NCBI RefSeq assembly: GCF_020026455.1
Contig: NZ_JAHHQJ010000010.1
Location: 1 to 64,000 of the forward strand
DNA length: 64,000 nt
DNA from: Alistipes sp.
Lineage (GTDB): Bacteria; Bacteroidota; Bacteroidia; Bacteroidales; Rikenellaceae
Reading direction: 5' to 3'
Part shown: positions 52,891 through 61,547 of the stretch, one piece after another
Layout of the letters: each line of letters opens with the position of its first letter
How positions within the stretch are numbered: position 1 is the first letter of the stretch
The notes under the pieces: model-generated
What the model was told of the DNA's origin: nothing
The model's database searches: none
Seen by the model: only the letters and a program-made list of their open reading frames with translations
Translations under genes and position numbers: made by a program

Positions 52891-55437
52891 ATGCTAACTG
52901 AAGAAGAAAAGAATGCCGGTTTGGTGGGGCGTATCATCCCCATCAATATCGAAGAGCAGATGAAGTCGGCGTACATCGACTACTCGATGTCGGTCATCGT
53001 GTCGCGAGCACTGCCTGACGTGCGCGACGGCATGAAGCCCGTGCACCGCCGCATCCTCTATGATATGAGCGCGGAGCTCAACCTCTACTCCGACAAACCC
53101 ACACGTAAGTCCGCCCGTATCGTCGGCGACGTGCTCGGTAAGTTCCACCCCCACGGCGACACGTCGGTCTACGACGCGATGGTCCGCCTGGCGCAGGACT
53201 GGTCGATGCGCTACCCGCTGGTCGACGGACAGGGTAACTTCGGTTCGATGGACGGCGACTCTCCCGCTGCCATGCGTTACACCGAGGCCCGCATGAAGAA
53301 AATCACCGACGAAGTGATGGCCGACATCGACAAGGAGACGGTCGACTGGACGCTGAACTTCGACGACACGATTCCCGAACCCACGGTCCTGCCCACGAAA
53401 ATCCCGCTGCTGATCGTCAACGGCGCCAGCGGTATCGCCGTGGGTATGGCCACGAACATGGCCCCGCACAACCTTTCGGAGGTGGTGGACGCCTGCTGCG
53501 CCTATGTCGACAATCCGGAGATCACGGGCGAGGAGCTGCTGCAGTATGTCAAGGGCCCCGACTTCCCCACGGGCGGTATCATCTACGGCTACGAGGGTGT
53601 GAAGGAGGCGATGCTGACGGGCCGCGGCCGCGTGATGATGCGCGCCAAGACCGACATCGAGCATACGCCCAGCGGCCGGGAGTGCATCGTCATCACGGAG
53701 ATTCCCTACATGATCAACAAGGCCGAGATGATCAAGAAGATCGCCGACATGATCAACGACAAGAAGATCGACGGCATCTCCTACATCAACGACGAGTCGG
53801 ACCGCAACGGTCTGCGGATCATCATCATCCTGAAGCACGACGCCGTTGCGAGCGTGGTGCTGAACACGCTGTTCAAGAATACGCCGCTGCAGACGTCGTT
53901 TGCCGTGAACAACATCGCGTTGGTCAACGGCCGGCCGCAGATGCTGCCCATGCGCGACCTGATCAAATACTTCATCGAGCACCGCCACGATGTCGTCGTG
54001 CGCCGCACGCGCTTCGACAAGCGCAAGGCCGAGGAGCGGCTGCATATCGTGCAGGGGCTGCTCATCGCGCAGGACAACATCGACGAGATCGTGCGCATCA
54101 TCCGCTCCTCGCAGACGCCCGACGCCGCCAAGCAGACGATGATCGAGCGTTTCGACCTGTCGGAGATCCAGGCTTCGGCCATCATCGAAATGCGCCTGCG
54201 TGCCCTGACGGGACTCGAACGAGGCAAGCTGCTCGCCGAACGCGACGAGCTGGAGAAGCTGATCGCACACCTGACGGACGTGCTTGCGAACGTCGGCCTG
54301 CAGATGCAGATCATCAAGGACGAACTGCTGGAGATCAAGGAGAAGTATGGCGACGAACGCCGCTCGGAGATCGTCTATGCCTCGGAGGAGTTCAATCCCG
54401 AGGATTTCTACGCCGACGACGACATGGTGATCACCATCTCGCACATGGGCTACATCAAGCGCACGCCGCTGGCCGAATACCGCACGCAGAACCGCGGCGG
54501 AGTGGGGGCCAAGGGCAGCGCCACGCGCGACGAGGACTTCATCGAGCACATCTACGTGGCTTCGATGCACAATACGATGCTCTTCTTCACGGAGAAGGGC
54601 CGTTGTTATTGGCTCAAGGTCTACGAGATTCCGGAAGGCACGCGTTCGTCGAAGGGCCGCGCCATCCAGAACGTCATCCAGATCGAGCCGGACGACAAGG
54701 TCCGCGCCTACATCAACGTCAAGAGCCTGGCCGATGCCGAGTATGTGAACAGCAACTACATCATCATGTGCACCAAGGACGGCACGATCAAGAAGACCCG
54801 TCTGGAGGCCTACTCGCGTCCGCGCCAGAACGGTGTGAACGCCATCGTCATCCGCGAGGGCGACCAGCTGATCGAGGCCAAGCTCACCAGCGGCAACGCC
54901 GAGGTGATGATCGCCGCCCGCGACGGCAAGGCCATTCGTTTCAACGAGTCCACGGTGCGTCCGATCGGGCGTGTGGGTGCCGGAGTGCGCGGCATCTCGA
55001 TCGAGGACGGCGACGAGGTGGTGGGCATGATCTGCGTGGAACCCGATTCGAAGCAGGATGTGCTGGTATTGAGCGAGAACGGCTACGGCAAGCGTACCGA
55101 TCTGGACGAATACCGCATCACCAACCGCGGCGGAAAGGGTGTGAAGACCATCAACATTACGGAAAAAACAGGCAAACTCATATCGATCCAGGCCGTGACC
55201 GACGACAACGACCTGATGATCATCAATCGTTCGGGACTCACCATACGCACTGCCGTCGGGCAGATCCGGCTTGCGGGTCGCGCTACGCAGGGCGTGCGTA
55301 TCATCAACCTTCGTGAGGGCGACGCCATTGCTTCGGTGATGGCCGTGCCGGCTGCGGGGGAAGAGGAAGAAGTGCAACCCGCGGAAGATGTCGAGACCGG
55401 AGCCGAGAAGCCCGCAGACGCTCCCGCGGAGGAATAG
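52891..55437 (+). CDS. gyrA: DNA gyrase subunit A
   Basis: GyrA is the DNA-cleaving subunit of gyrase, which introduces negative supercoils. The 848-residue product has the N-terminal IPINIEEQMKSAYIDYSMSV, the quinolone-determining segment KFHPHGDTSVYD (Thr91 and Asp95 correspond to E. coli 83 and 87), the catalytic AAMRYTEAR with Tyr130, and a C-terminal beta-pinwheel with the GyrA-box-like NRGGVGAKGS. An acidic tail ends the protein. gyrB is not adjacent. The TPR gene follows 39 bp downstream. Confidence 0.97.
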   Translation: MLTEEEKNAGLVGRIIPINIEEQMKSAYIDYSMSVIVSRALPDVRDGMKPVHRRILYDMSAELNLYSDKPTRKSARIVGDVLGKFHPHGDTSVYDAMVRLAQDWSMRYPLVDGQGNFGSMDGDSPAAMRYTEARMKKITDEVMADIDKETVDWTLNFDDTIPEPTVLPTKIPLLIVNGASGIAVGMATNMAPHNLSEVVDACCAYVDNPEITGEELLQYVKGPDFPTGGIIYGYEGVKEAMLTGRGRVMMRAKTDIEHTPSGRECIVITEIPYMINKAEMIKKIADMINDKKIDGISYINDESDRNGLRIIIILKHDAVASVVLNTLFKNTPLQTSFAVNNIALVNGRPQMLPMRDLIKYFIEHRHDVVVRRTRFDKRKAEERLHIVQGLLIAQDNIDEIVRIIRSSQTPDAAKQTMIERFDLSEIQASAIIEMRLRALTGLERGKLLAERDELEKLIAHLTDVLANVGLQMQIIKDELLEIKEKYGDERRSEIVYASEEFNPEDFYADDDMVITISHMGYIKRTPLAEYRTQNRGGVGAKGSATRDEDFIEHIYVASMHNTMLFFTEKGRCYWLKVYEIPEGTRSSKGRAIQNVIQIEPDDKVRAYINVKSLADAEYVNSNYIIMCTKDGTIKKTRLEAYSRPRQNGVNAIVIREGDQLIEAKLTSGNAEVMIAARDGKAIRFNESTVRPIGRVGAGVRGISIEDGDEVVGMICVEPDSKQDVLVLSENGYGKRTDLDEYRITNRGGKGVKTINITEKTGKLISIQAVTDDNDLMIINRSGLTIRTAVGQIRLAGRATQGVRIINLREGDAIASVMAVPAAGEEEEVQPAEDVETGAEKPADAPAEE

Positions 55438-55476
55438 GAAAAAGAAAAAACAAAAACTTTAAAAATTCAGTTTACC

Positions 55477-56823
55477 ATGAAGAAAACGATTTTGACGGCT
55501 CTTGCGGCGCTGCTCGTGGCAGTTCCCGCCGTGAAAGCCCAGAAAGTGAACAAGGAAGCCCTTCTCTCCAAGATCGAAAAGAGCGATGCCGACATCGCCA
55601 ACGAGAAGAAGGCGGTGAAGGCCTCGACGTGGATCGCCCGCGGCAAGGCTTTCTATGAGGTGGCGGTGGAGCCTACGAAGAGTCTCTTCGCCAATATGGA
55701 GCCGGCGATGCTGAAACTGGCTGTGGGCGATCCTACGTCGACGACGACCGAGACGCTCAACGACATCGAGTTCGAGGCATGGGTCTATCCCTATTTCACG
55801 GCTTACATCAAGGACAACAAGGTCGTGACCTGGAAGCAGAGCGATTGGGTGATGAAGGATGCCCCCAGAAAGGCTATCGAGGCTTACAACAAGGCCTATG
55901 AGCTCGATCCCAAGGCGGCAGGCAAGATCAAGGACGGTCTGAAGCAGATCAGCGACTTCTGCTCGCAGGTGGGCAACGTCGGCATCGACTCGGGCAACTA
56001 CCTCGAGGCTTCGGACGCCTATGTGACGGCTTTCGAGGCGCAGTCCAGCCCGGCTTACGGGGAGGCTGACCCCGCGCTGCTCTACTATGCAGGTTACATG
56101 ATGACCGTCGACGGTTCGAACAACCCCAAGTCGTTTGTCAATGGCAGTGAGTACCTGACCAAGGCCGTCGACATGGGCTATGCCGACGAGGAGGGTAATA
56201 TCTATTACTACCTCTTCCACTGCCTCTACGGACAGAAGGACCTCGACAAGGCAAATGTCATGAAGGCAAAGGACGTGTTGCTGACGGGTATCGGCAAGTT
56301 CCCGAAGAACGAGCGCATTCTCGACGGTCTGATGCAGCTTTATACGGCTGAGGAAGGCGTGGGCGATCCGGCCGATCTGATCTCGCTGATCGACAAGGCT
56401 ATCGAGGAGAATCCGTCGAACATGGACCTCTGGTTCGGCCGCGGCCGTATATTCTACGCCCTGAAGGACTACGATCAGAGCATCGAGTCGTTCAAGAAGG
56501 TTGTGGAGCTGAAGCCCGACCTGTTTGAGGGTAACTACTACCTGGGTGTGTTCTACACGATCAAGGGTGACGAGCTCAACAAGGAGATGAACGAGAAGCA
56601 GTACAGCAGCCAGGCTGTTTACGACGCCGATCTGAAGGTTGTCAATGAGGTCTACAAGCAGGCTGTGCCCTGGTTCGAGAAGGCGCACCAGATCAAACCC
56701 GAGGACGGCGATACGCTGGAGTTCCTCAAATCCATCTGCTTCCGTCTGCGCGACGAGGCCGACATCATGGAGAAGTACAACACCTACAATGCCCTCTACA
56801 AGCAGGTGAAAGGTATCGAATAG
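55477..56823 (+). CDS. Secreted tetratricopeptide-repeat protein
   Basis: This 448-residue protein has a signal peptide (about 1-22, ending VKAQ) and several TPR-like helical repeats, the clearest being AIEAYNKAYELDPKAAGKIK and ALKDYDQSIESFKKVVELKP. It is probably a periplasmic protein-binding scaffold; no enzyme motif is visible. It follows gyrA by 39 bp without a terminator between them, so it is probably co-transcribed with it. The specific partner is unknown. Confidence 0.85.
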   Translation: MKKTILTALAALLVAVPAVKAQKVNKEALLSKIEKSDADIANEKKAVKASTWIARGKAFYEVAVEPTKSLFANMEPAMLKLAVGDPTSTTTETLNDIEFEAWVYPYFTAYIKDNKVVTWKQSDWVMKDAPRKAIEAYNKAYELDPKAAGKIKDGLKQISDFCSQVGNVGIDSGNYLEASDAYVTAFEAQSSPAYGEADPALLYYAGYMMTVDGSNNPKSFVNGSEYLTKAVDMGYADEEGNIYYYLFHCLYGQKDLDKANVMKAKDVLLTGIGKFPKNERILDGLMQLYTAEEGVGDPADLISLIDKAIEENPSNMDLWFGRGRIFYALKDYDQSIESFKKVVELKPDLFEGNYYLGVFYTIKGDELNKEMNEKQYSSQAVYDADLKVVNEVYKQAVPWFEKAHQIKPEDGDTLEFLKSICFRLRDEADIMEKYNTYNALYKQVKGIE

Positions 56824-56914
56824 CCGCTTGAGGGGCGGGATTCGGCGGCGGTGGTCGTCGCGCCCGCTTTTTGAACGGAAGTTGTGCTGCCGCCCGTTCG
56901 GCAGCGGTTATGAA

Positions 56915-56945
56915 AACAAGCCCGGCTGGAAAGCCGGGCTTGTTT
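56915..56945 (+). terminator. Intrinsic terminator of the gyrA-TPR unit
   Basis: AACAAGCCCGGCT pairs with AGCCGGGCTTGTT around a GGAA loop, 92 bp after the stop. The flanking A and T runs are short. Confidence 0.88.
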
Positions 56946-56994
56946 GGTGAATGGACGGATCTAACCGGCGTTTGGACAACGCCTTGCAGCCTGA

Positions 56995-57590
56995 ATCCGG
57001 GCTTTTCGGGGCTTTCGGGGCTTTCGGGCTTTCCGGGTGGACCGGTTCGGGCGGATGTTCGGGCGTTGCCTTCCGGGTGGACGGTTCGGGCGTTGCTTTT
57101 CGGCCGGGCGGTTTGGGCGGACTTTCCTGATGACCGGCTGGGCGTGGGGCTTCGGGGTGTGGTCTTCAGTGCTCTGACCGCATTTTGCGTATGCGTTGCT
57201 TTCCGGGCAGACCGGCTTGGACGGACTTTTCGGGCGTTGCCTTTCGGGTGGACCGGTTCGGGCTTGGGGCTCCGGTGCTCCGATCGCGTTTTGTGCGCGC
57301 GCAGCCTTTCGGGCGGACCTGCCGGATGACCGGCCGGGCACGGGGCTCCGGGGTAGGGTCTCCGGGCTCCGACCGCATTTTGTGCACGCGCAATCTTTCG
57401 GGCGAACCGGTTCGGGCGGACTTTTCGGGCGGGCGGCCGGGCATTGCTTTTCGGCCGGGCGGTTCGGGCGGACTTTCCTGATGACCGGCTGGGCGTGGGG
57501 CTTCGGGGGCTCTCTCCGGGCTTCGATCGCATTTTGCGTACGTGCAACCTTCCGGGTGGACGGTTCGGGCGTTGCCTTTCGGGCGGACGG
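56995..57590. repeat. Complex GC-rich repeat region between TPR and kinase genes
   Basis: About 600 bp of interleaved repeats with recurring TTCGGGCGGAC, CTTTCGGGG and TGATGACCGGCTGGGCG modules. A 65-bp block at 57093-57157 recurs at 57444-57508 (351 bp apart) with one difference, and a diverged version lies around 57324. The tract reaches the kinase stop at 57591. It is open in several frames on both strands because it is GC-rich and repetitive. None of these frames looks like a protein. The stretch 56824-56994 holds only the terminator. Confidence 0.85.
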
Positions 57591-58637
57591 TTAGCGCGCG
57601 ATGCGTCCAGAGACGGAGCCGCGGGCCAGCTGTTCGATCTCCGCGGCCGTAAATTGGTTGTAGTCGCCCGGGACGGTGTTTTTCAATGCGCAGGCTGCGG
57701 TTCCGAAGTCCAGAGCAAACTGCGCATCGTGGGGATGCGCGGCCATGCCGTAGAGCAATCCGCCCACGAAGGCGTCGCCCACGCCGACGCAGTCGATCAC
57801 GGGGTTGACGTCGTAGACCCGCGTGGAGAGCAGATGCCCGTCCGTGAAGAGCGTTCCTGAAATCAGGTGGTGGTTGGCGCTCAACACGCTGCGCAAACCG
57901 AAGACGATGCTCCGGCAGCGGGGGAAGCGTGCCGCAACCTCCGCCGAAGCCCGTTCGTAACCCTCCGTATCGGGGCGGTAGGCGGCGTCGCAGGCCGCAA
58001 ATCGCGGCAACTGCATGCCGAGCACTTTTTCGTATTCGTCGTCCGTGCCGAAAAAGGCGTCGCACTGCTCCATCAGCGGCGGGAGCACCTCCTGCGGCTC
58101 CTTGCCGTATTTCCAGAGATTCTTGCGGTAGTTGATGTCGCACGAGACGGTCAGTCCCGCCGCGTGTGCCGCCTCAATTGCCTCGGCGCACACGGCAGCC
58201 GTGCTGGCGCTCACCGCGGCCGAAATCCCCGACCAGTGGAACCACGAGGCGTCGCGGAAGATGCCGGCCCAGTCGATCATCCCCGGTTGCAGGGTGTCGA
58301 AGGCCGAGTCTGCGCGGTCGTAGACGACGTGTGACGAGCGTATTGCGGCGGCCTCCTCCATGTAGTAGATTCCGAGCCGCTTGCCGCCGCGCAGGATGGC
58401 CCCGGTCCCTACGCCGTAGCGGCGCAGGTCGTCGATGCAGGCGTCGGCTACCCGGTTGTCCGGCAGGCGGGTGACGAATTCGCTTTGCAGGCCGTAGTTG
58501 GCCAGCGATACGGCGACGTTGGCCTCGCTTCCGCCGTAGCTGGCGCGGAAGAGGTTCGTCTGGTTGAAACGCAGGTAGTCGGGCGGCGTGAGCCGCATCA
58601 TGATCTCCCCGAAGGTAACGATCTTTTGTCTGTCCAT
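57591..58637 (-). CDS. PfkB-family sugar kinase (KDG kinase-like)
   Basis: This 348-residue ribokinase-fold protein starts MDRQKIVTFGEIMMRLTPPD and has the PfkB C-terminal signature DCVGVGDAFVGG, including the catalytic Asp. Overall layout and N-terminal sequence resemble the kdgK product at 61548, so the substrate is probably 2-keto-3-deoxygluconate or a related sugar acid (inference). It is encoded on the opposite strand to the uxaC-kdgK operon. The start at 58637 is the first Met of the fold, close to its promoter box. The upstream frame is not protein-like. Confidence 0.85.
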   Translation of the reverse strand: MDRQKIVTFGEIMMRLTPPDYLRFNQTNLFRASYGGSEANVAVSLANYGLQSEFVTRLPDNRVADACIDDLRRYGVGTGAILRGGKRLGIYYMEEAAAIRSSHVVYDRADSAFDTLQPGMIDWAGIFRDASWFHWSGISAAVSASTAAVCAEAIEAAHAAGLTVSCDINYRKNLWKYGKEPQEVLPPLMEQCDAFFGTDDEYEKVLGMQLPRFAACDAAYRPDTEGYERASAEVAARFPRCRSIVFGLRSVLSANHHLISGTLFTDGHLLSTRVYDVNPVIDCVGVGDAFVGGLLYGMAAHPHDAQFALDFGTAACALKNTVPGDYNQFTAAEIEQLARGSVSGRIAR

Positions 58638-58660
58638 GATTTTTGAGAAATAGTCGGTAA

Positions 58661-58668
58661 CAAATGTA
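58661..58668 (-). promoter_or_regulatory. TACATTTG -7 box of the PfkB kinase gene
   Basis: The plus-strand CAAATGTA is a perfect minus-strand -7 box, 23 nt upstream of the start at 58637. Confidence 0.68.
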
Positions 58669-58730
58669 CAGAAAATGCCGGACAACTGCAAGCCGAATCG
58701 CATCCGGTCCCAAAACGGATGCCGGATAAC

Positions 58731-58760
58731 AACAGGCCCGGTCGTTGGACCGGGCCTGTT
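58731..58760 (-). terminator. Hairpin terminator after the DUF4861 gene
   Basis: AACAGGCCCGGTC pairs perfectly with GACCGGGCCTGTT around GTTG. In the minus direction it lies 41 bp after the DUF4861 stop and before the kinase promoter. The T run is weak. Confidence 0.75.
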
Positions 58761-58801
58761 GCGCAGGGCAGGGCGTGTGCCTGCCCTTGGGTGGGGGATG
58801 T

Positions 58802-59923
58802 CTATTTGCGGATGCTCACTTTGAGCGGCGTCACGGCGGCGGCTTGCGCCTGCCCGATCTCCTCGATCCACTCCTCCATGTCCTCGACGCCGCCCTGGCT
58901 CCAGCCCGAACCGGCGTAGTAGGTCAGCGTCCGGCCGGGTTCCACGGTCTTGACGGCTACGGCGTGGCCCAGCGTGTCGGGGAGCATCTCGGCCCCGGGC
59001 AGAATCACGCCTAGATAGATGTCGCCGTCGCGTGCGGGGTCCTTCGAGTCCGAAACGGCCTCGCACATGCCCATCCAGCCTTCGCCGCGCTCCATCTGTT
59101 TCACGTCGTGGCGCACGAAGCCCGCGGCAATGGGCAGTTCGGCGAATGCTCCCTGATAGATGTTGTCCATGCGGTTGAAACGCTGGTTGGCATCGAGCGA
59201 GATGACCTTGGTGAGCGTCACGGGCGTGCCGTCGACATCGAACGGGGCGTAGGTCAGTTCGACCGAGGTGCGGATCGGGCCGTTGTCGAGCGTCCGGGCC
59301 GTGGCGTAGTTGTGGCCCATCATCCAGAATTTACCGCCGACGAAGGGCAGCGATGCCCCCGATCCGAGCGTCACGCCCACCTTGTAGCAGTCCATGCCGT
59401 CGCCGTAGTTGTGGTGGTAGTTGCCCCGGGCATACCACTCGTCGATCACCAGTTTGTCGGCGCACTTCACCCATACGTCGATGCCCGGGGTGACGAGCTT
59501 CTCGGGAGAGGTCTCGAGTGCCGGACCGTAGAGGCGGTAGGCTACCTTGTTGTTTTCCCAGGCGTAGTCGTCGTAACGCTCGGGGACCGTGCGTCCGAAT
59601 GCCTCGGCGGGGTAGTTCTCGCGCTGGCCGGTGACCAGTTTGAAACGCCTGCTTTGCATTGGCTCGGCGTCGGTCTGGAAGATCAGCGCCTGCGGCTCCG
59701 TTCCGCCGCGGAAGAGGACCTGGGAGGGGATTTGCTCGTTGTCGTCGTCCAGTACGACGATGTTGTCCGGCGTCACGCCCTTGAGCGCTGCCACTTCGGA
59801 CCAGGCGATTTCGACGGTTTCATCATCGCGTTCGATAGGGGTCGTGTTGACGACTTCGACATTCAAACCGGGTGTGCAGGAAGCCATCAGAAGGCCTGCA
59901 ACCCACATAATTGGGTTTTTCAT
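58802..59923 (-). CDS. DUF4861 family lipoprotein
   Basis: This 373-residue protein has a lipobox ending at Cys16 (GLLMASC) and a beta-rich domain of the DUF4861 family, with motifs such as NKVAYRLYGPALET and YHHNYGDGMDCYKVGVTLG. Family members are often found with pectin and uronate catabolism genes, and its position divergent to uxaC fits this. It may be a lyase or a binding protein acting outside the cytosol; no catalytic assignment can be made. It has its own promoter facing the putative uronate operator. Confidence 0.82.
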   Translation of the reverse strand: MKNPIMWVAGLLMASCTPGLNVEVVNTTPIERDDETVEIAWSEVAALKGVTPDNIVVLDDDNEQIPSQVLFRGGTEPQALIFQTDAEPMQSRRFKLVTGQRENYPAEAFGRTVPERYDDYAWENNKVAYRLYGPALETSPEKLVTPGIDVWVKCADKLVIDEWYARGNYHHNYGDGMDCYKVGVTLGSGASLPFVGGKFWMMGHNYATARTLDNGPIRTSVELTYAPFDVDGTPVTLTKVISLDANQRFNRMDNIYQGAFAELPIAAGFVRHDVKQMERGEGWMGMCEAVSDSKDPARDGDIYLGVILPGAEMLPDTLGHAVAVKTVEPGRTLTYYAGSGWSQGGVEDMEEWIEEIGQAQAAAVTPLKVSIRK

Positions 59924-59960
59924 AAAGTTAGAGTTGACGTTTTTTTTCGTTATTTTTAGG

Positions 59961-59968
59961 CAAATTTA
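59961..59968 (-). promoter_or_regulatory. TAAATTTG -7 box of the DUF4861 gene
   Basis: The plus-strand CAAATTTA is a minus-strand -7 box, 37 nt upstream of the start at 59923. Confidence 0.6.
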
Positions 59969-59983
59969 CAAATTTTCCGTATA

Positions 59984-59995
59984 TTGGTCAACCAA
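59984..59995. promoter_or_regulatory. Candidate GntR/FadR-type operator in the uxaC promoter region
   Basis: TTGGTCAACCAA is a perfect inverted repeat (TTGGT-CA-ACCAA). It matches the TNGT-N0-3-ACNA pattern of FadR-subfamily GntR repressors and, from memory, the ATTGGTATACCAAT site of E. coli UxuR/ExuR. It overlaps a TATATTGG sequence (59980-59987) that is one base off a -7 box and could be the uxaC promoter, and it lies 15 bp upstream of the divergent DUF4861 -7 box. One repressor could therefore control both units. Confidence 0.55.
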
Positions 59996-60119
59996 AACGG
60001 TACATATTCTGTTCGATCCCTTGATTTTTCCGATTTCGGGTGGCTGGAAGTCGCTCATTTCCGGAATGAAACGCAGACGGATGCGTGTGGAATCCTGGCC
60101 GTGACAGCTTTTATTTGTT

Positions 60120-61532
60120 ATGAAACAGTTCAACGACGACAACTTTTTGTTGCAGACCCCGACGGCCGAACGGCTCTACCATGAGCATGCGGCCCGGATG
60201 CCGATTATCGACTACCATTGCCACCTGATTCCCGAGTACGTGGCTTCGGACCACGGGTTTGCCAACCTGGCGGAAATCTGGCTCGACGGCGACCATTACA
60301 AATGGCGCGCCATGCGCACCAACGGGGTCGAAGAGAAATATTGCACGGGAAAGGAGACGACCGCCTGGGAGAAGTTTGAGAAGTGGGCCGAAACGGTTCC
60401 CTATACGATGCGCAACCCGCTCTACCACTGGACCCACCTCGAGTTGAAGACGGCCTTCGGGGTGACGAAACTGCTCAGCCCTGCGACGGCCCGCGAGATC
60501 TACGACCATTGCACGGCGCTGTTGCAGCGTCCCGAATACCACGCTCGCGGTCTGATGCGTCGCTACAACGTCGAGGTGGTCTGCACGACGGACGATCCGG
60601 TGGATTCGCTCGAACACCACATCAAGGTCCGCGAGGACGGTTTTGAGACGAAGGTGCTCCCCACGTGGCGTCCCGACAAGGCGATGGCCGTGGAGGAGCC
60701 GGCCGGTTTCCGGGCTTATGTGGAGAAACTCTCCGAGGTTTCGGGCGTCACGATCGCGAAGTTCGCTGACCTGATCGATGCGCTCCGCGTGCGTCACCGG
60801 TTCTTCGAGTCGGTCGGCTGCCGCCTTTCGGACCACGGCATCGAGGAGTTCTATGCCGAGGATTATACGCAGTCCGAGATCGACGCTATATTTAATAAGG
60901 TATACGGCGGCCACACGCTCACCCGCGGGGAGATCCTCAAGTTCAAGACCGCCATGATGGTCGAATTTGCCACGATGGACTGGGAGACCGGCTGGACCCA
61001 GCAGTTCCACTACGGAGCCATCCGCAACAACAACTCCCGCATGTTCGAACGTCTGGGTGCCGACACGGGTTTCGACTCGATCGGCGACTTCACAGTCGGC
61101 CGGCAGATGTCGAAATTCTTCGACATGCTCGACCGCGGCGACCGCCTCGCCAAGACCATTGTTTACAACCTCAATCCGCGCGACAACGAACTTGTGGCCA
61201 CGATGATCGGCAATTTCCAGGACGGCCGCTACGGTGCCGGGAAGATCCAGTTCGGCTCGGGCTGGTGGTTCCTCGACCAGAAGGACGGTATGGAGCGGCA
61301 GATGAATGCCCTCTCGACGCTGGGTCTGTTGAGCCGCTTCGTGGGCATGCTGACCGACTCGCGGTCGTTCCTCTCATACCCGCGCCACGAGTATTTCCGC
61401 CGCACGCTGTGCAACCTGCTGGGCAACGACATCGAGAAGGGGCTGCTGCCCGCCTCGGAGATCGATTTCATCGGCCGGGAGCTTGTCGAGGGCATCTGTT
61501 ACCGCAACGCCAGGAACTATTTCAAATTTTAA
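60120..61532 (+). CDS. uxaC: Glucuronate isomerase
   Basis: UxaC isomerises D-glucuronate to D-fructuronate and D-galacturonate to D-tagaturonate, the first cytosolic step of hexuronate use. The 470-residue product is of family length, with the metal-site motif DYHCHL (His33, His35) near the N-terminus, TTDDPVDSLEHH, and the C-terminal LTDSRSFLSYPRHEYFRR. It is the first plus-strand gene of the uronate operon, 15 bp before kdgK. Confidence 0.96.
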   Translation: MKQFNDDNFLLQTPTAERLYHEHAARMPIIDYHCHLIPEYVASDHGFANLAEIWLDGDHYKWRAMRTNGVEEKYCTGKETTAWEKFEKWAETVPYTMRNPLYHWTHLELKTAFGVTKLLSPATAREIYDHCTALLQRPEYHARGLMRRYNVEVVCTTDDPVDSLEHHIKVREDGFETKVLPTWRPDKAMAVEEPAGFRAYVEKLSEVSGVTIAKFADLIDALRVRHRFFESVGCRLSDHGIEEFYAEDYTQSEIDAIFNKVYGGHTLTRGEILKFKTAMMVEFATMDWETGWTQQFHYGAIRNNNSRMFERLGADTGFDSIGDFTVGRQMSKFFDMLDRGDRLAKTIVYNLNPRDNELVATMIGNFQDGRYGAGKIQFGSGWWFLDQKDGMERQMNALSTLGLLSRFVGMLTDSRSFLSYPRHEYFRRTLCNLLGNDIEKGLLPASEIDFIGRELVEGICYRNARNYFKF

Positions 61533-61547
61533 GTTGATACCATAATC

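Noticed and set aside
53139..53176. Thr at the GyrA position equivalent to E. coli Ser83 as a quinolone-resistance mutation
   Set aside because: Thr is a natural residue at this site in many wild-type bacteria, so resistance cannot be inferred.
56995..57590. CRISPR array
   Set aside because: The repeats have no constant repeat-spacer alternation and there are no cas genes nearby.
56871..57594. Several short plus-strand and minus-strand frames in the repeat region after the TPR gene
   Set aside because: All consist of translated GC-rich repeats, have no promoter or family match, and overlap each other.
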